From Comamonas phosphati (GTDB lineage: Bacteria; Pseudomonadota; Gammaproteobacteria; Burkholderiales; Burkholderiaceae_C), in contig NZ_BMEU01000021.1 of the NCBI RefSeq assembly GCF_014637085.1, positions 1-64,000 of the forward strand: a stretch of 64,000 nt of DNA, read 5' to 3'. A program made the translations under genes and the position numbers. How positions within the stretch are numbered: position 1 is the stretch's first letter; each line of letters opens with the position of its first letter. The notes beneath the pieces are model-generated. The model was given only the letters and a program-made list of their open reading frames with translations. It did no database searches and was not told the origin of the DNA. Positions 60,542 to 64,000 of this stretch are shown piece by piece.

Positions 60542-60945
60542 GCCATACAGGCATCGAAACAGCGCTGTGCGCTGCGGTTGAACTGACCGCCTGAACTGAC
60601 CGCCTGTGCCGGGCCTGCGCCGGTTGTGCCGGGCCCGTCCGCTGGTCGTGGCCGGCTGCGTTCGGCCAGACGCAGGCATTCAAGTTCCGGTAAGCCGATC
60701 CAATGGACTGCTCATGTCATCCGCAGCCACCTTCAGTGCAGTGCGTGTAGATCATGGTCGCGGATACGTCGCTGCAGCATGGTCAGGAGCGCCTCCACTG
60801 TGGATACATCTATTTCCTTGACTTGACGCATGCCACTTTGCAGGGCTGGCCGCAGCACAAAGAAGCACTTCCGGTAGAGGTGAGATTTCTCGGGTGCGGT
60901 ACATCGGGTATGGTGAGCAGCGTAAACCACAAAAGGAATCGTCCG
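60542..60945. other. Gene-free region with short tandem repeat
   Basis: About 400 bp hold no clear gene. TGAACTGACCGCC occurs twice in tandem (about 60580-60606), followed by repeats of TGTGCCGGGCC-type words. The only recognised gene begins at 60946. Confidence 0.5.
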
Positions 60946-61092
60946 GTGCCAAAACCAAACTACCAATTCGAAAAACGACAACGCGAGCAAGAGAAGAAGA
61001 AAAAGAAGGCCGAGAAGGCTCAGCGGAAAGCTGTAGCGTCCGAGGGAACTTCGCCAAATGTGGCGTCTGAGGTGCTGCAGGAAAGCAAGTAG
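60946..61092 (+). CDS. Small Lys/Gln-rich conserved protein
   Basis: This 48-residue protein starts at GTG (VPKPNYQFEKRQREQEKKKKKAEK) with AAGGA 8 nt upstream. Short proteins with the pattern PKPNY.FEKR.RE..KKKKK are common in beta- and gammaproteobacteria and have no known role; the charge suggests nucleic-acid contact. A longer frame from 60754 includes unrelated sequence, so I use the GTG. Confidence 0.7.
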   Translation: MPKPNYQFEKRQREQEKKKKKAEKAQRKAVASEGTSPNVASEVLQESK

Positions 61093-61325
61093 CTAAGGCG
61101 AGGTGGTGTGCCGCTGTGATTTTTGAGGGCCTCGGCTGCTGTGCTCCGGCAGCACACCTGGCCAGTCAATCAAGCAGGCCGCTTGCGACGTCGGCTTATC
61201 TCCAACCTTAAGTCGCAGCTTTCGCCGTGCCTGACCGATGGCCGGCATCCACAAAACAGCGCAAAGCAATGGCGTAGCCAGCGCCTGCGGCTATCAAAGC
61301 CGTAGTGATCTTGCCCCCCGTAGTC

Positions 61326-63233
61326 TCAGGACGCCTTGTGCCGCAACCGGCCCCACATGCGCTGCGTGCCCAGGGCCTGGGCCAGCTTGGCGTCCAGCGG
61401 CAGGGGCTCGCCGTGCAGGCGGGCGGCCAGCAGTTCGCCGCACAGCAGGGACAGCGTGAGGCCGCGCGAGCCCAGGCCGGTCAGCGTCCACAGGCCCGGC
61501 AAGTCTCCTGCAGTCCGGCCCACCGGGCCGACCACGGGAATGCGGTCGTAGGCCGCGCAGCGCACGCGCGACCAGGTGGGCGGCAGCTGCGGGGCATCGA
61601 AGAACGAATCCAGCGCCGGCCGGCAGGCGGGCAGCAGGGCGGCGAGCTTGTCGGCATTGCCGGCATGGGCGCCGCGCTGGTCTTGCGGCGAGGGCGGAAG
61701 GTCGGTGACATCGCGCTCGAAGGTCGAGCCCATCACCCACTGGTGGCCGTGCTCCTGCCCGGCGCTGTCCGGGCCCGGAAAGTCCGGCACCAGATTGCCG
61801 TTGCCGTTCACGGGAAACGGCGGCATAGCTGCCCGCGTGGCGGGGGTGTGCTCGGCCACGCTGACCTGGCCGCGGATGGGCTGTATCTCCCATTGGCCGG
61901 CTTCCAGGCCGCTGGCCTGCAGCAGGCCTGTCGTGGCCGGACCCAGGGCCAGGACCACCATTTCCGCCTGTGCCAGCACCTGGTCCTGGGCGTCCAGGGC
62001 CTGCCAGGTGGAGGCTGCGGTTGGCTGCAGCCGGGCCACTTGAGCGTGGCCCTGCCATCGGATTCCAGGTGCTGCCAGCAGTGCCCGGACCAGGCGGGCA
62101 GGGCGCACCCAGCCGGCCTGCACATGCCAGACGGCCTGGCTGTCGTCCGTCAGGCGGGCAGCGGCCAGTTGATCGGGCTGGGCGGGATGGCTCCATTGCC
62201 GGCCGTTGAGTTGCAGCCCAGACTCCGGGCTGAGCCAGGCGGGCGGCAACTCGGCGGGCTGGTTCAGGTCATGCTCAAGCACGCCGCTGTGTGCCCAGTC
62301 CACGCCGGATTCCAGGGCGTGGCCGGCGCTCAGCTGCTGCAGGGTCTGCAAGCTGGTGCGCACGCCGCTGCGCGACAGGCGCGAGAGCACGCTGTCGTCG
62401 GGCGAGACATGGGGGCAGAACAGGCCGGCCGGCAGGCCCGAGGCGCCGCTGGCCGGCGCTTCGCCGGCATCGAGCACGGTGACCTGCCAGCCGCGCCGCG
62501 CCAGGCTGGCGGCCGCGGCCGCGCCTGCCAGGCCTGCGCCCAGCACCAGGCAGCGCGCCGGGGCGGCGATGGGCGACGGTAGCCCGTCATCGCGATGGCG
62601 TGGCTCCCAGCGCGGGTTGAAACAGGCCGAAAGGGAAGGCTGGCCGGCTGGTGTGTGGATTTCAAAACCCAGCCGGGCCAGGCTTTGCCGCACTTCGTCG
62701 CCAATGTTCGCTGCGGCCAGCAAGGTGCCGCGGCGGCAGTGCCGGGCCAGGTTCTTCAGCGCCTCGGGGCTCCACAGCTCGGGGGCGGCACCGGGCGAAA
62801 AGCCGTCCAAACCGTCCAGATAGACGCTGTCGGCCGTGAGCTGCTGCTTGCGCAGCATGGTCTGGGCATCACCGACGTAGAGCGTGAGCAGCACCTGGCC
62901 GTTCTCGAACGAGAGCCGGTGCACGCCGGGCAGCAGGCCCCACCACTGCGCGGCCAGCGCTTCGCCAAGAGGGCGCAATGGACTGTCAGCAGGCAGGGCG
63001 CGCAGCAGGTCTTCGGCCGAGGCGGGAGAGGCTTCGATCGCGACGAAATGCAGCAGGCGCGGCCGCATGGGGTCGGCCTTCCAGGCGGCCCAGGCGGCCA
63101 GGAAGTCCAGCCCCGGGCCGAAGCGGGTCGCCAGGATGCGCCACTGCGGTGCGCCGGCCCAGGCCGTCGGCAGGCCGCAGCCGCCGAGGCAATCCGGCGC
63201 TGGCAGGGGGAGGGGTGGCGGGAGTGCTGGCAA
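61326..63233 (-). CDS. mnmC: tRNA mnm5s2U biosynthesis bifunctional protein MnmC
   Basis: It finishes the modified uridine at the tRNA wobble position. An N-terminal methyltransferase part (about 1-215; FGPGLDFLAAWAAW, LLHFVAIEASP, VYLDGLDGFSPGAAPELWS) is joined to a FAD oxidoreductase (about 225-620; CLVLGAGLAGAAAAASLARRGWQVTVLD, GLGSRGLTLSLLCGELLA). The 635-residue frame begins at TTG and lacks the 40-60 residues that precede GGCGLP in relatives. An ATG at 63246, overlapping the stop of the upstream gene (ATGA), is one base out of frame, so a frameshift near 63195-63240 is likely. Confidence 0.88.
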   Translation of the reverse strand: MPALPPPLPLPAPDCLGGCGLPTAWAGAPQWRILATRFGPGLDFLAAWAAWKADPMRPRLLHFVAIEASPASAEDLLRALPADSPLRPLGEALAAQWWGLLPGVHRLSFENGQVLLTLYVGDAQTMLRKQQLTADSVYLDGLDGFSPGAAPELWSPEALKNLARHCRRGTLLAAANIGDEVRQSLARLGFEIHTPAGQPSLSACFNPRWEPRHRDDGLPSPIAAPARCLVLGAGLAGAAAAASLARRGWQVTVLDAGEAPASGASGLPAGLFCPHVSPDDSVLSRLSRSGVRTSLQTLQQLSAGHALESGVDWAHSGVLEHDLNQPAELPPAWLSPESGLQLNGRQWSHPAQPDQLAAARLTDDSQAVWHVQAGWVRPARLVRALLAAPGIRWQGHAQVARLQPTAASTWQALDAQDQVLAQAEMVVLALGPATTGLLQASGLEAGQWEIQPIRGQVSVAEHTPATRAAMPPFPVNGNGNLVPDFPGPDSAGQEHGHQWVMGSTFERDVTDLPPSPQDQRGAHAGNADKLAALLPACRPALDSFFDAPQLPPTWSRVRCAAYDRIPVVGPVGRTAGDLPGLWTLTGLGSRGLTLSLLCGELLAARLHGEPLPLDAKLAQALGTQRMWGRLRHKAS

Positions 63234-63242
63234 TGGAAGCCT

Positions 63243-63908
63243 TCATTCCCAGCGCTGCTGATAGGAGAACACGGGCAGGCGCCACTTGAAGCGTATGGCG
63301 GCCAGGCGAAAGCCCAGGCCGCCCGCAAAGCACACGGCGGTGCTGATGTTGGAGCTGACCTCCAGCGCGCGCAGCGACAGGAACAGTAGGCAGACCGTGA
63401 GCGAGACGCTGGCGTACAGCTCGCGCCGGAAGACCACGGGCACCTGGTTGCACAGCACGTCGCGCAGAATGCCGCCGCTGATGCCGGTGATCATGCCGGC
63501 CATGACCACCACCACGGCGGGGTAGCCCAATTCGAGGGCCACATTGCAGCCGATCAGCGAGAACGCGATCAGGCCCATGGCGTCGAGGAACAGGAACACC
63601 TGCTTGAGCCGGTGCATATGGCGTGCGATCACCGTGGTCAGCAGGCCGAAGGAGATCACGAGGTAGACGTATTCGGGGTGCTGGGTCCAGCCTATGGGGT
63701 AGTGGCCCAGCACCATGTCGCGGATGGTGCCGCCGCCCAGGGCGGTGACGAAGGAGATCACGGCCACGCCGAAGATGTCCATGTTGCGGCGGCCTGCGGC
63801 CAGCGCGCCGGCCATGGCTTCGGCGGCGATGGCCACCAGATAGATCACCAGCATGACGGTGAACTGCGAGAACTGGAAGGAATCCAGCAAGGAAACAGAA
63901 GGAAGCAT
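63243..63908 (-). CDS. TRIC-family (UPF0126) membrane channel protein
   Basis: The 221-residue membrane protein has about seven helices and the duplicated glycine-rich UPF0126 motif: ALGGGTIRDMVLGHYPIGW (about 58-76) and ISGGILRDVLCNQVPVVF (about 146-163). Relatives form trimeric cation channels in bacteria; some are linked to glycine. A glycine riboswitch lies directly upstream, which supports a glycine-related role. I start at MLPSVSLLDSF; 14 codons upstream belong to the leader. Confidence 0.9.
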   Translation of the reverse strand: MLPSVSLLDSFQFSQFTVMLVIYLVAIAAEAMAGALAAGRRNMDIFGVAVISFVTALGGGTIRDMVLGHYPIGWTQHPEYVYLVISFGLLTTVIARHMHRLKQVFLFLDAMGLIAFSLIGCNVALELGYPAVVVVMAGMITGISGGILRDVLCNQVPVVFRRELYASVSLTVCLLFLSLRALEVSSNISTAVCFAGGLGFRLAAIRFKWRLPVFSYQQRWE

Positions 63909-63954
63909 GACGGTCCGATGGGGGAAACCACGACATCCGGCGGGATGCATGGCG

Positions 63955-64000
63955 TGCCTCTCCCGCTGTCCTTTTACCTGAGAGTTGCGCGCGCAAGCCT
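63955..64000 (-). ncRNA. Glycine riboswitch, 3' part (cut by window edge)
   Basis: On the minus strand GCAACTCTCAGGTAAAAGGACAGCGGGAGAGG matches the conserved 3' part of the glycine aptamer (ACTCTCAGG-x-AAAAGGACAG), with the closing GGGAGAGG. It lies 50 nt before the TRIC-family gene. The 5' part of the aptamer lies beyond base 64000. Confidence 0.85.

Overview
The window is a high-GC betaproteobacterial chromosome segment, most likely Comamonas or a close relative in the Comamonadaceae. The evidence is the many Bug-type tricarboxylate-binding proteins, the EarP/Arg32 form of EF-P, the DUF934-containing sulfate assimilation cluster, the gene order, and a terephthalate dioxygenase set that I recognise from memory as matching Comamonas tph genes.

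Layout. (1) 1-7200 is accessory DNA: a possible IS3 remnant, then a tph (terephthalate) locus tphR-tphC-tphA2-tphA3-tphB' that stops inside tphB. The cut end joins the 3' part of a type III-like modification gene, a restriction subunit that loses its own 3' end, and a three-Cys-motif partner gene that has lost its 5' end. These are successive deletion scars. (2) 7200-34965 is core chromosome: a CBS protein, aroC, nrdR, glyA under a ZTP riboswitch, a lytic transglycosylase, AsmA-like DUF748, DUF349, rimO, efp/earP, a LysR-CoA transferase-HMG-CoA lyase-Bug-Bug catabolic cluster, uvrC, pgsA, an HU gene, tRNA-Val, ppiD and tRNA-His. (3) 35136-41420 is a 6.3-kb lower-GC integrative mobilizable element in a second tRNA-His gene. 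It is bounded by exact 20-bp repeats and carries a tyrosine integrase, a MobV-type relaxase with a candidate oriT, a 780-bp non-coding block with direct repeats, a Cro/CI-type regulator, a membrane protein, and two paralogous coiled-coil proteins separated by a small protein. (4) 41421-64000 is core again: a PAS-GAF-GGDEF-EAL protein, a five-gene operon (diheme peroxidase, porin, FMN-binding protein, ApbE, membrane protein) with a possible Fur box, tRNA-Pro/infA, psd, a ferredoxin reductase/ferredoxin pair, a sulfate assimilation cluster, a DUF21/CBS/CorC protein, mnmC and a TRIC-family channel behind a glycine riboswitch cut by the window edge.

How the genes work together. The tph genes would import and dihydroxylate terephthalate, but the local copy lacks the reductase tphA1 and most of tphB, so it can work only with help from elsewhere. 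efp and earP form a substrate/modifier pair. The CoA transferase and lyase would activate and cleave an imported branched dicarboxylate. The ApbE operon looks like an extracytoplasmic flavin/heme electron-transfer module. The sulfur cluster takes sulfate to sulfide and sits beside a ferredoxin and its reductase. The least explained parts are the tRNA-His element and the ApbE operon.
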